Source of the DNA: Deltaproteobacteria bacterium
GTDB taxonomy: Bacteria > Desulfobacterota > Binatia > UBA9968
Reading direction: 5' to 3'
Length of the DNA: 9,584 nt
Assembly: GCA_023250495.1 (NCBI GenBank)
Contig: JAHFAP010000116.1
Location: 1-9,584 of the forward strand
Part shown: positions 1-6,543 of the stretch, piece after piece
How positions within the stretch are numbered: position 1 is the stretch's first letter
Layout: each line of letters starts with the position of its first letter
Position numbers and translations under genes: made by a program
Notes under the pieces: generated by a model
Seen by the model: only the letters and a program-made list of their open reading frames with translations
What the model was told of the DNA's origin: nothing
Databases searched by the model: none

Positions 1-761
1 TCGACTCGCTGGAAGAGTGTTTCGAAGAGGAGACAGAAAACATCTACGCGATCGAAACCGGACTCTCTTCGGATCCGGCGATGAACTGGCGCGTTTCCGC
101 TCTCGATAGAATCGCTTTGATATCCAACTCCGACGCCCACTCGCCGCGGAAGATCGCCCGCGAAGCAAATGTCTTTGACTGCGCGCCCGCGTACAAAGAA
201 ATTGTCGCCGCCATCAAAAGCCACGATCCGAAGAGATTTCTTTTCACCATAGAATTTTTTCCCGAGGAGGGAAAATACCATTATGACGGCCACCGTAAGT
301 GCGGCGTGGCGTGGAGTCCGGCAGAAACCAGGCGGCACCAGGGGCTCTGCCCTGTTTGTGGCGCCAAGGTAACCGTCGGGGTGATGCATCGAGTCGAGGC
401 GCTCGCAGACCGTGAGGACGGCTACATGTCGCAGGGTGCCGTGCCGGCGAAACACCTGGTTCCGCTGGAAGAGATCCTGGCGGATGCGCTCCGCGCCAAA
501 CCCGGGACCAAGACCGTGGAAAGGGAATATGAACGGCTCACCGGCCTGCTCGGCTCGGAACTCAAGATCCTGCTCGACGTTGAAGAGGAAGGGCTAAAGA
601 AAAACTGCCAGCCCAATGTATGGGAGCGGATCCTGCGCGTCCGGCGCGGGGAGGTGAAAGTAGAGCCGGGCTACGACGGGCTCTACGGAAAGATCTCTCT
701 CGGCGCCGCCCAACCTGTTGGGTCAGCGCAATCCCAGCCCAACCAGCTAGAACTGCTCTGA
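1..761 (+). CDS. Endonuclease Q-like DNA repair nuclease, PHP domain plus zinc finger (3' part; start lies before the window)
   Basis: The reading frame is open from base 3, so the 5' part lies outside the window and the ATG at 81 is internal. 252 residues are visible. The end of a PHP phosphoesterase domain is seen as ETGLSSDPAMNWR followed by SNSDAH (fragment residues 41-46; D44 and H46 are probable metal ligands). Next comes a zinc-finger-like segment with H97, C100 and CPVCG (C116, C119), then VGVMHRVEALADR and the closing motif PGYDGLYG near residue 223. This order matches the EndoQ family, which nicks DNA 5' of uracil, hypoxanthine, xanthine and abasic sites. The last residues, QPNQLELL, look like a clamp-binding tail. 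The gene ends 83 bases before the SAM hydrolase gene. Family assignment is fairly sure; the repair role is inferred from studied homologues. Confidence 0.82.
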   Translation, partial: DSLEECFEEETENIYAIETGLSSDPAMNWRVSALDRIALISNSDAHSPRKIAREANVFDCAPAYKEIVAAIKSHDPKRFLFTIEFFPEEGKYHYDGHRKCGVAWSPAETRRHQGLCPVCGAKVTVGVMHRVEALADREDGYMSQGAVPAKHLVPLEEILADALRAKPGTKTVEREYERLTGLLGSELKILLDVEEEGLKKNCQPNVWERILRVRRGEVKVEPGYDGLYGKISLGAAQPVGSAQSQPNQLELL

Positions 762-798
762 CAATCGACTCTCTGAAAATGTTCGTCGTCGAACCCAC

Positions 799-827
799 TT
801 TACCCCTGGGATGATTTCCGTTAAATT
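799..827 (+). promoter_or_regulatory. Candidate promoter for the SAM hydrolase-M50-dCMP deaminase unit
   Basis: TTTACC (799-804) and TAAATT (822-827) each match the sigma-70 consensus at four of six positions and are separated by 17 bases. A start near 834 would leave only about 10 bases before the ATG at 845. That would fit the absence of a Shine-Dalgarno sequence there. Weak consensus match, so a candidate only. Confidence 0.25.
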
Positions 828-844
828 GAATTGAGCCGTGTTCC

Positions 845-1645
845 ATGGAGACGAAGCTAGTAACACTGACTACGGACTTCGGCTACAAGGATCCCTTTGT
901 CGGGATCATGAAGGGAGTCATTTTCAGCATCAATCCCAACGCCCGCATCGCTGATCTGAGCCACGGGATTGCCCCCCAGGATCTCAGGGGCGCGGCCGTG
1001 CTGTTGCGCTACTCTGCGCCTTTTTTTCCGCTCGGCACAATCCATGTTGCCGTCGTGGATCCAGGAGTCGGAAGCGAGAGGCGGGCCATTTTGATCGAGT
1101 CAGAAGGCAGCTTCTTTGTCGGGCCGGACAACGGTATCCTGAGCCTCGCTGTGGAGGGCAGGGAGGTGCAACAGATCGTCGAGCTGACGAACGAGAGCTA
1201 TCACCTGAAGCCAAAGCGCGCGACTTTTCACGGCAAAGACATCTTCGCGCCGGTTGCCGCGTACCTCTCATTAGGCATACCTGCTCGAGACTTTGGCCCT
1301 GCGGTAAAGGACTACTCTCGTCTCCGGTGGCCCCAAGTGATGAAAACGGCAAGCGCAATCCAGGGAGAAATTATTTACATAGACAACTTCGGCAACCTCA
1401 TCACGAACGTGCACGAGCGTGACTTGCGATCGCTCCCGCAAGACAAGCTCGCCATCTCTCTGGCTAGTGTGACAATTCGAGGGCTCGCGGTCAATTATGC
1501 GAGCGGCGAGCGGGACGACTACGCGGCCTTGATCAATAGTTGGGGGCTGCTGGAGATCTCCTCTTTTAAGGGAAGCGCCCAGCTCCGCAGCGGGGCAAAG
1601 ATAGGCGACCCGGTTTACATCCGTGCGGACGAAGGGCAAACGTGA
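845..1645 (+). CDS. SAM hydroxide adenosyltransferase (DUF62 family S-adenosylmethionine hydrolase)
   Basis: 266 residues, a usual length for this family. Enzymes of the family hydrolyse S-adenosylmethionine to adenosine and L-methionine using an activated water; relatives are the fluorinase and chlorinase. Conserved motifs are all present: TLTTDFGYKDPFVG (8-20), VDPGVGSERRA (71-81), GPDNGILS (93-100), TFHGKDIFAP (127-136) and IDNFGNLITN (179-188). The Asp-Arg-His triad reported for this family maps to about D72, R79 and H129. The fluorinase-type halide site is not expected given this ordinary DUF62 pattern. The ATG at 845 is the first usable start after an in-frame stop at 827-829, and no clear Shine-Dalgarno sequence precedes it. 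The stop overlaps the start of the next gene, so the two are probably translationally coupled. Why the cell hydrolyses SAM is unresolved for the family. Confidence 0.9.
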   Translation: METKLVTLTTDFGYKDPFVGIMKGVIFSINPNARIADLSHGIAPQDLRGAAVLLRYSAPFFPLGTIHVAVVDPGVGSERRAILIESEGSFFVGPDNGILSLAVEGREVQQIVELTNESYHLKPKRATFHGKDIFAPVAAYLSLGIPARDFGPAVKDYSRLRWPQVMKTASAIQGEIIYIDNFGNLITNVHERDLRSLPQDKLAISLASVTIRGLAVNYASGERDDYAALINSWGLLEISSFKGSAQLRSGAKIGDPVYIRADEGQT

Positions 1646-2637
1646 TGAACGGCGGACGCAAACCCTGGCTCCACATCATCCTTTTCCTGCTGACTCTGCT
1701 GACGACAACGGTGGCAGGGGCAGTGCAAAAGGGCGCGAATCCCCTCGCAGACCCGTGGGAGATTTTGTCCGGCCTCCCCTTCGCTGTTACCCTGATGTCG
1801 ATCCTGCTGGTGCACGAGATGGGCCACTATCTCACCTCCCGCTATCACGGCGTGAAGGCGACTCTCCCCTACTTCATCCCTGCCCCCTCGTTCATCGGCA
1901 CCTTCGGCGCGTTCATCAGGATGCAATCTTCCCCGCCCGATCGCCGGTCGCTGTTCGACGTCGCTGCCGCGGGACCTCTGGCCGGGCTGGTGCTGGCGGT
2001 TCCCGCCGTGGTGGTCGGTTTGCAGCTTTCCACTGTGGCGCCCCAAGATTCATCGGGCGGCGGGATCACCCTGGGCTCGTCTCTCCTGCTGAGCTTTCTG
2101 AGCAAGGTTACGCTCGGCCTCCTGCCCGACGACGCCAACATCGTCCTGCACCCGATCGGCTTCGCCGGCTGGATCGGTCTCCTGGTGACCGCGATGAACC
2201 TGCTGCCGGCGGGTCAGTTGGATGGCGGCCACGTAACTTACGCCCTGTTCGGCCAGAGATACATCTGGGTATCGCGCCTCACGGTACTCGCTATTCTCAC
2301 GCTGGGAGTCATGCGCTGGTGGGATGGCTGGTTGATCTGGGGAGTCTTGCTCCTGTTTATGGGCGTGCGCCACCCGCCGCCTGTAGACCCCGACACACCG
2401 CTTGATGCGAAAAGGAAGTTTTTGGGCTGGTTCCTGCTGGCGACGCTGGCCATAACTTTTATTCCCGTACCCTTCTCGTTCCAGGAACCCGAGGTGCGCG
2501 AGGAGCGCTATGCGCCCCAAGCTCCTGAGCCTCTGCGAGAGGTGAGGGGAAAGGAGGTCCTCGATGAGCGAGCGATTGAGCTGGCATCAATATTTCATGA
2601 CCATCACCCGTCAGGTAGCAGAGCGTTCCACCTGTAA
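1645..2637 (+). CDS. M50-family (site-2 protease type) zinc metalloprotease, integral membrane
   Basis: Membrane protease expected to cut substrates within or near the bilayer. Counting from GTG 1642, the zinc-binding HEMGH motif is at residues 58-62 inside a hydrophobic segment. The third-ligand motif NLLPAGQLDGGH is at 186-197 with D194. GTFGAFIRM (86-94) and FDVAAAGPLAG (105-115) are also typical. There are about six to eight hydrophobic segments and no PDZ domain is evident; the order resembles the EGY-like/cyanobacterial S2P branch. Two starts are adjacent: GTG 1642 and ATG 1645. I chose ATG because GAAGGG at 1631-1636 sits 8 bases before it, giving a one-base stop/start overlap with the SAM hydrolase gene. 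After the last membrane segment (about 280) a polar tail of some 50 residues runs 74 bases into the dCMP deaminase gene in another frame. The substrate cannot be told from the sequence. Confidence 0.87.
   Translation: MNGGRKPWLHIILFLLTLLTTTVAGAVQKGANPLADPWEILSGLPFAVTLMSILLVHEMGHYLTSRYHGVKATLPYFIPAPSFIGTFGAFIRMQSSPPDRRSLFDVAAAGPLAGLVLAVPAVVVGLQLSTVAPQDSSGGGITLGSSLLLSFLSKVTLGLLPDDANIVLHPIGFAGWIGLLVTAMNLLPAGQLDGGHVTYALFGQRYIWVSRLTVLAILTLGVMRWWDGWLIWGVLLLFMGVRHPPPVDPDTPLDAKRKFLGWFLLATLAITFIPVPFSFQEPEVREERYAPQAPEPLREVRGKEVLDERAIELASIFHDHHPSGSRAFHL
2551..2558 (+). promoter_or_regulatory. Strong Shine-Dalgarno site of the dCMP deaminase gene, inside the protease gene
   Basis: AAGGAGGT lies 5 bases before the ATG at 2564, so this start is well supported even though it is within the preceding coding sequence. 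It implies independent or coupled initiation within the protease message. Confidence 0.8.
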
Positions 2638-3025
2638 TCGGGCCAAGGTCGGCGCCGTCATCGTGCGCGATAAGAGCATCCTGGCCACGGGCTACAACGG
2701 CGCGCCCGCAGGAATGCCACACTGCACAGAGGTCGGCTGCCTGATCTACGAATCGAAGACGCCCAACGGCGATACCGAAGAGAACTGCTTCCGCACGATC
2801 CACGCGGAGATCAACGCGATCGCCCAAGCGGCAAAGAACGGCTCCACCATCAAAGAGGCGGCGATCTACATCACCCATACCCCCTGCATCCACTGCCTCA
2901 AGGTCCTCGTCAACACCGGCATCAGGAACATCTATTACGAGATCCCTTACAAGCTCCACACGTTAGAGGAGATTCTCCGCGCCACCAAGGTCCACCTGGA
3001 GAAAGTAGAGCTGCCGCAAAAATAA
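2564..3025 (+). CDS. Deoxycytidylate (dCMP) deaminase
   Basis: 153 residues. Converts dCMP to dUMP, the substrate of thymidylate synthase, in the cytoplasm. The catalytic zinc motifs are HAE (H80, E82 as proton shuttle) and PCIHC (C108, C111). CNRAKVGAVIV (24-34), TGYNGAPAGMPHC (42-54) and RTIHAEINAI (77-86) are characteristic of dCMP deaminases rather than cytidine or tRNA adenosine deaminases. C24 and C54 could contribute to the second, structural zinc known in the phage T4 enzyme; this is inferred from position. The start is fixed by a near-perfect Shine-Dalgarno sequence at 2551-2558 and by the usual SWxxYFM beginning. It overlaps the M50 gene by 74 bases. The gene ends right at a strong terminator. 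Third codon positions are C-rich, unlike dnaN on the same strand. Confidence 0.93.
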   Translation: MSERLSWHQYFMTITRQVAERSTCNRAKVGAVIVRDKSILATGYNGAPAGMPHCTEVGCLIYESKTPNGDTEENCFRTIHAEINAIAQAAKNGSTIKEAAIYITHTPCIHCLKVLVNTGIRNIYYEIPYKLHTLEEILRATKVHLEKVELPQK

Positions 3026-3061
3026 AAGGGGGCGGGAATAGTCCCCGCCCCCTTCTCTTTT
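3026..3061. terminator. Bidirectional intrinsic terminator between dCMP deaminase and atpE
   Basis: An 11-base-pair stem (3026-3036 with 3044-3054; core GGGGGCGGG/CCCGCCCCC) encloses a 7-base loop. On the plus strand TTCTCTTTT follows. On the minus strand the complement of 3017-3027 gives TTTTATTTTTG, an even better T tract, which reaches into the last codons of the deaminase gene. It would end both converging transcripts. Confidence 0.9.
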
Positions 3062-3074
3062 CCGCCCTCCAAAC

Positions 3075-3398
3075 CTAGACCTTGCCCTGGAGGGCGAAGG
3101 CGATGATCAGGGCGTAGATTGCGAGCGCCTCGATGAAGGCTAAGCCCAGAATCATAGGGAGCTGGATCCTGGGCGCCGCATTGGGATTTCGTCCAATGCT
3201 CTCCATCGCTGCGGCGGCCATGCGCCCTTGCCCTAAGGCAGCGCCGAAAGCAGCCAGACCGATGGCGAGACCGGCGGCGATGGCAATGCCAGCTTTGGCT
3301 CCGACGCTACCCTCACCGGCTTCGGCTGCAGCCATGGCTATCCCTGAGCCGGAAAAACTCACGGCCATCAAACTAACAACGAACAGGAGCTTCTTCAT
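3075..3398 (-). CDS. atpE: ATP synthase Fo subunit c with N-terminal signal peptide
   Basis: 107 residues, longer than the usual 75-85 because of an N-terminal leader (KKLLFVVSLMAVSF, cleavage likely after AMA at 21-23). The mature part is the two-helix hairpin of the rotating c ring: GLAIGLAAFGAALGQG in helix 1, the polar loop RNP (70-72), and GLAFIEALAIYALIIAF in helix 2 with ion-carrying E90. The residues after E90 are Ala-Leu. The Ser-Thr pair of sodium-binding rings is absent, so proton coupling is inferred. The ATG is preceded by AAAGGAGGT (complement of 3404-3412) at 5 bases. It is the last gene of the minus-strand unit and stops just before the terminator. The other ATP synthase genes are not in the window. 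Confidence 0.94.
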   Translation of the reverse strand: MKKLLFVVSLMAVSFSGSGIAMAAAEAGEGSVGAKAGIAIAAGLAIGLAAFGAALGQGRMAAAAMESIGRNPNAAPRIQLPMILGLAFIEALAIYALIIAFALQGKV

Positions 3399-3469
3399 CC
3401 CCTACCTCCTTTCTAGCGGAACCACGCTCATCCCTTCCTCTATCATCCTCCCCGCCCGAGCTTTTCCGC

Positions 3470-4222
3470 TTAATGCTCATGGCTAATCGCCATGGCAACA
3501 TAAATGACGCTCAAGAGGGTAAAAACAAAGGCCTGGATGACTGAGACCAGGGCCCCCAACAGATAAAACAGCACAGGCACTACCACTCTCGTCAACTCCG
3601 TAAAGATCTCCACTACGAGATGGTCCCCGAACATATTGCCAAACAGACGCAAAGAGAGTGATACCGGCCTTACCAAATGCGAGATTCCCTCGAGAATCGA
3701 GAAAAAGAGCACAGAGATGATCAAAACCGGCACGAACAGGAGAGACAAGATCTTTTTCGGCGTAGACGGCAGCGAGGTTAGCGGACCGATGAACTGCTTG
3801 ACGTAGCTCAAGCCATGTTCGCGCAGACCGAGATAGTTGTACGCGACAAAAGAAGTCGCGCCTAAGCCCAAGGTCACATTGAAATTATTCGTGGGCGGCG
3901 AAAAGCCCGGCACGAGGCCGAAGAGATTGGCGGTCAAAATAAAGATAAAAAAGCTGCCGTAGAGATGGATATACCTGCGCCCCTTTTTGCCGATGATCCC
4001 GTCGCTGAGGCCCACCACAAGCTCCACCAGAAGCTCAGCCACATTTCTCAGACTAAGCCCCGCCTCAGGGATCACCGAATCTTTTGCCCGCAGAAGCGCT
4101 CGCCGAGCTAAAAAAGCCAGCACAACCAGCACCGCCATCACCAGCAACGCCGTAAAGCTGTGCTGCGGCAAAACTTTCAAGCCGGCCGGCAATAAGTCAT
4201 ACCAGAGAAAAGGATGCTCCAT
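3470..4222 (-). CDS. atpB: ATP synthase Fo subunit a
   Basis: 250 residues. Membrane stator subunit that forms the two proton half-channels against the c ring. The signature SLRLFGNMFGDHL contains R192, equivalent to E. coli Arg210, which is essential for rotation. IQAFVFTLLSVIYV near the C-terminus contains Q230 (E. coli Gln252). The position of E. coli Glu219 is His (H201). The N-terminal half shows the conserved NVAELLVELVVGLSDGIIG and FFIFILTANLFGLVPG. The ATG abuts the TAG of the atpI-like gene with no gap, and a GGGAG lies about 9 bases upstream inside that gene, so translation is probably coupled. 71 bases separate it from atpE. Confidence 0.95.
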   Translation of the reverse strand: MEHPFLWYDLLPAGLKVLPQHSFTALLVMAVLVVLAFLARRALLRAKDSVIPEAGLSLRNVAELLVELVVGLSDGIIGKKGRRYIHLYGSFFIFILTANLFGLVPGFSPPTNNFNVTLGLGATSFVAYNYLGLREHGLSYVKQFIGPLTSLPSTPKKILSLLFVPVLIISVLFFSILEGISHLVRPVSLSLRLFGNMFGDHLVVEIFTELTRVVVPVLFYLLGALVSVIQAFVFTLLSVIYVAMAISHEH

Positions 4223-4603
4223 CTATTCAGTCTCCCACTGAGAAGCCCAAATTCGTTCCATCAAGACGGCCGCAAGCAAAGAGGAGACCCCCACGGCAAA
4301 AGAGGGCGCATGCAACTGGACGCGAAAAAAAAGCGCGGACACTAACCCCAAAAACAGCGCCAGTTTGACCACCAGCAAAGAGACGCCCAACCCAACCTTT
4401 CCCTTAGCGGCAAAAGGAGACAGCAGCCAGCGGATGCCATAACCCAAGAGCAAGAAGTTTGCTCCCATAAACGCTGCGCCAATCAAGAAAGCTCCGGGTT
4501 CGAGGATCCTTGGCGGCACAAGAAGCGCCAGAAGTCCCAGCACCAGAAGCCCGTGCGCCACTTCGATTCTAAGGATTGCTGAGGCGCCTAACTTCATGTT
4601 CAT
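4223..4603 (-). CDS. AtpI-family ATP synthase accessory membrane protein (subunit I)
   Basis: 126 residues with four hydrophobic segments (about 14-30, 36-57, 70-92, 99-117) and a lysine in the third (K80), the pattern of the ATP synthase subunit I family (ATP-synt_I). In other bacteria this protein is linked to assembly and stability of the c ring. Sequence conservation in the family is low, so the call rests on topology, length and position directly before atpB. The ATG at 4603 overlaps the stop of the preceding gene by four bases (ATGA); a second in-frame ATG two codons on is an alternative start. Confidence 0.75.
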   Translation of the reverse strand: MNMKLGASAILRIEVAHGLLVLGLLALLVPPRILEPGAFLIGAAFMGANFLLLGYGIRWLLSPFAAKGKVGLGVSLLVVKLALFLGLVSALFFRVQLHAPSFAVGVSSLLAAVLMERIWASQWETE

Positions 4604-4854
4604 TGACCCTCACCGGGAAAGCGTCTCACCCACTGCGCGAGGCGAATGCAGGCGCCCACGAATGCTGTGGTGGTGAGTGAAATCGCCAGCCAGGGCGAGG
4701 TATCAAAATAGAGGTCTAGCAGATAGCCCAACAAAATGCCGCCGACAATGGCACTAGGGAACTCCAGACCGATGGCAGCATACCTACCCAGCTTTAGCAA
4801 AAGGGATTGCTCTTTTCTCGCCTCATCATCCAGACCGGATCCCTTTTGCTCCAC
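4600..4854 (-). CDS. AtpZ/AtpQ-type small membrane protein of the ATP synthase cluster
   Basis: 84 residues from a GTG start. A charged N-terminus is followed by two hydrophobic helices (about 25-47 and 53-77) holding GLEFPSAIVGGILLGYLLD, the recognisable core of the AtpZ/F0F1-ATPase gene 1 family. In Bacillus the AtpZ-AtpI pair has been proposed to help Mg2+/Ca2+ supply and c-ring assembly. The same pair occurs here in tandem ahead of atpB. An AGGGA lies about 9 bases upstream of the GTG. The gene begins 34 bases after hemL on the same strand, so it may be read from the hemL promoter. Confidence 0.8.
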   Translation of the reverse strand: MEQKGSGLDDEARKEQSLLLKLGRYAAIGLEFPSAIVGGILLGYLLDLYFDTSPWLAISLTTTAFVGACIRLAQWVRRFPGEGQ

Positions 4855-4888
4855 TTGCGAAATTCCCTAGCACGAAAAACGGCACGCT

Positions 4889-6181
4889 TCAACCTCTTGA
4901 CTCTTCCCGCGCCCAGGCGTCGAAGGCGTCGACCGTCCTATCTATCTCTTCCATCTCGTGGCTCAGCGACACAAACGCCGTCTCAAACGGGGACGGCGGC
5001 CAGTAAATTCCCCGACTCAGCAGTGCGTGAAAAAAACGCGCAAACCGCTCCTTATCACAGCGGCGCGCCTCATCAGCATCGCGCACGCGCTCCACACCAA
5101 AAAAGAGCGTCAGCATAGAGCCCTGCCGGTTGACGACGCCCGGCAAGTGATGCCCACGGAGCGTCGACTCCAATCCCTGCTGCAGCCTTGCTCCTTTCTC
5201 TTCCAGCACCTGATAAACCCCGGGGTCGGCTAGCGCGCGCAGGGTCGCCAGTCCGGCGCTCACCGCCAGCGGGTTGCCGGACAGCGTCCCGGCTTGATAG
5301 ACCGGCCCGTCAGGCGCCAGCAGGTCCATGATCTCCGCTCTCCCTCCGAAGGCACCCAGCGGAAGGCCGCCGCCAAGTATCTTCCCGAGGCAGGTCAGGT
5401 CCGGGCGCATCTTAAAAAGCTCCTGCGCCCCACCGGCAGCGACGCGAAAGCCAGTGATGACCTCATCGAAGATCAACAGCGCCCCATGGCTGCGGGTCAC
5501 CTCACGGACAGCCGCGAGAAAACCCAGCGCTGGAGGAATGACCCCCATATTGCCGCAGATCGGCTCGACAATCACAGCCGCGATGGATTCCGGATACTGC
5601 CTGAAGACAGCCTCCAACCCCGCCACGTTGTTGAACGCCGCTACGCTCGTCTCGGCCGCGAAAGCCGGCAGCACGCCGGCGCTATCCGGCAGAGACAAGC
5701 TCGCCACACCTGAGCCCGACCGGGCGAGCAACGCGTCCACATGGCCGTGGTAGCAGCCGTCGAACTTGACGATCCTGCTGCGCTTGGTAAATGCACGCGC
5801 CAGACGAATCGCGCTCATGGTCGCCTCAGTCCCTGAGCTGACGAGCCTCAACTTCTCGACGGCTGGGAAGCGCTGCGAGACCAGCTCCGCCAGCTCCACT
5901 TCACCCTCCGTTGGCGCGCCGAAGGTCGTTCCGCTTTCCAGCGCTCTCTGCACTGCCGCTACGATCTGCGGATGCGCGTGTCCCAGAATCAGCGGGCCCC
6001 AAGAGCAAACAAAGTCGATGTAGGCTCTCCCGTCCACGTCATAGATCCGGGAGCCGCTGCCACGCGCCATGAAGCGCGGGGAGCCGCCCACGGCTTTCCA
6101 GGCTCGCACCGGACTGTTGACCCCGCCGGGGATCTTTCGCCGCGCGCGCTCGAACAGGGCGTCGGATTGATCGCCTGACAT
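4889..6181 (-). CDS. hemL: Glutamate-1-semialdehyde 2,1-aminomutase
   Basis: 430 residues, the full family length. Cytoplasmic PLP enzyme that converts glutamate-1-semialdehyde to 5-aminolevulinate in the C5 route to heme and other tetrapyrroles. Motifs seen: IPGGVNSPVRAW (17-28), LVSSGTEATMSAIRLAR (113-129), KFDGCYHGHVDALL (139-152), LIFDEVITGFR (236-246, PLP-pyridine Asp at 239) and the Schiff-base lysine K267 in CLGKILGGGLPLGAFGG. A weak AGGG lies about 9 bases before the ATG. It is transcribed away from dnaA and is the first gene of the hemL-atpZ-atpI-atpB-atpE series. Its use of the C5 pathway argues against an alphaproteobacterial host. Confidence 0.96.
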   Translation of the reverse strand: MSGDQSDALFERARRKIPGGVNSPVRAWKAVGGSPRFMARGSGSRIYDVDGRAYIDFVCSWGPLILGHAHPQIVAAVQRALESGTTFGAPTEGEVELAELVSQRFPAVEKLRLVSSGTEATMSAIRLARAFTKRSRIVKFDGCYHGHVDALLARSGSGVASLSLPDSAGVLPAFAAETSVAAFNNVAGLEAVFRQYPESIAAVIVEPICGNMGVIPPALGFLAAVREVTRSHGALLIFDEVITGFRVAAGGAQELFKMRPDLTCLGKILGGGLPLGAFGGRAEIMDLLAPDGPVYQAGTLSGNPLAVSAGLATLRALADPGVYQVLEEKGARLQQGLESTLRGHHLPGVVNRQGSMLTLFFGVERVRDADEARRCDKERFARFFHALLSRGIYWPPSPFETAFVSLSHEMEEIDRTVDAFDAWAREESRG

Positions 6182-6513
6182 GGTTTCTGCCCTAACACCG
6201 CGACCGATTTCGTGTCAAGCTGGGGGAAGGCCGTGAGAAAAAAGTTTTTCACAATTTTTTTCTTGCATTGCAAAATGAAAAGGATTATGAATTTTTGCTC
6301 GCGGCAACAACATCTACGGGTTTTTTGTCGCCCTATCGCCTGCTGGAACTGAAAATCAGAACGAGACGCCATGCCTGCCCTGAACTTCGACCTGAGTGAG
6401 TGTTCCTTGCGCCTTTCACTGAAGGTCTCGCGCGGGGTCACTCCTCCGCTCTGGTCCGACCTGTTCACACCGCTGTTTAATACCGCTTGCAACACGACAA
6501 TCTTTTTTGGGTT

Positions 6514-6543
6514 TTGTAGGTTATCCACAGCTGTGGATAAAAT
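6514..6543 (+). promoter_or_regulatory. Candidate dnaA promoter
   Basis: TTGTAG (6514-6519, four of six to TTGACA) and TAAAAT (6538-6543, five of six to TATAAT) are 18 bases apart. Transcription would start near 6550, leaving a leader of about 60 bases before dnaA. The spacer is almost exactly filled by the two DnaA boxes, so bound DnaA should block RNA polymerase. Confidence 0.45.
6521..6540. promoter_or_regulatory. Two perfect DnaA boxes as a 20-base palindrome
   Basis: TTATCCACA (6521-6529) and its exact reverse complement TGTGGATAA (6532-6540) are separated by two bases, giving TTATCCACAGCTGTGGATAA. Both match the consensus DnaA box at all nine positions. They are the only perfect boxes I found in the window. 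The site lies 73 bases upstream of the dnaA start. Confidence 0.93.

Noticed and set aside
709..722. CCCAACCTGTTGGG hairpin near the end of the EndoQ-like gene as a terminator
   Set aside because: It lies inside the coding sequence, the loop is too short, and no T tract follows.
786..800. GTTCG/CGAAC mini-hairpin after the EndoQ-like gene
   Set aside because: Only five base pairs and no T run; not a credible intrinsic terminator.
845..1645. Halogenase (fluorinase/chlorinase) reading of the DUF62 gene
   Set aside because: Motifs fit the ordinary SAM hydroxide adenosyltransferase with its Asp-Arg-His triad, and there are no halometabolite genes nearby.
1623..2405. Long plus-strand open frame of 260 codons inside the M50 gene
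   Set aside because: The product is rich in Arg, Pro and Gly with no family resemblance, and it lies in another frame of a gene with clear HEMGH and NLLPAGQLDGGH motifs; a GC-rich shadow frame.
3075..3398. Sodium-coupled ATP synthase (a Gln is present in helix 1 of subunit c)
   Set aside because: The residues after the ion-binding Glu are Ala-Leu, not Ser-Thr; the same Gln occurs in proton-driven c rings.
6213..6218. A perfect minus-strand -35, TTGACA, just upstream of hemL
   Set aside because: No acceptable -10 lies 16-18 bases downstream (TTAGGG or GTTAGG), and the hexamer is only about 32 bases from the ATG.
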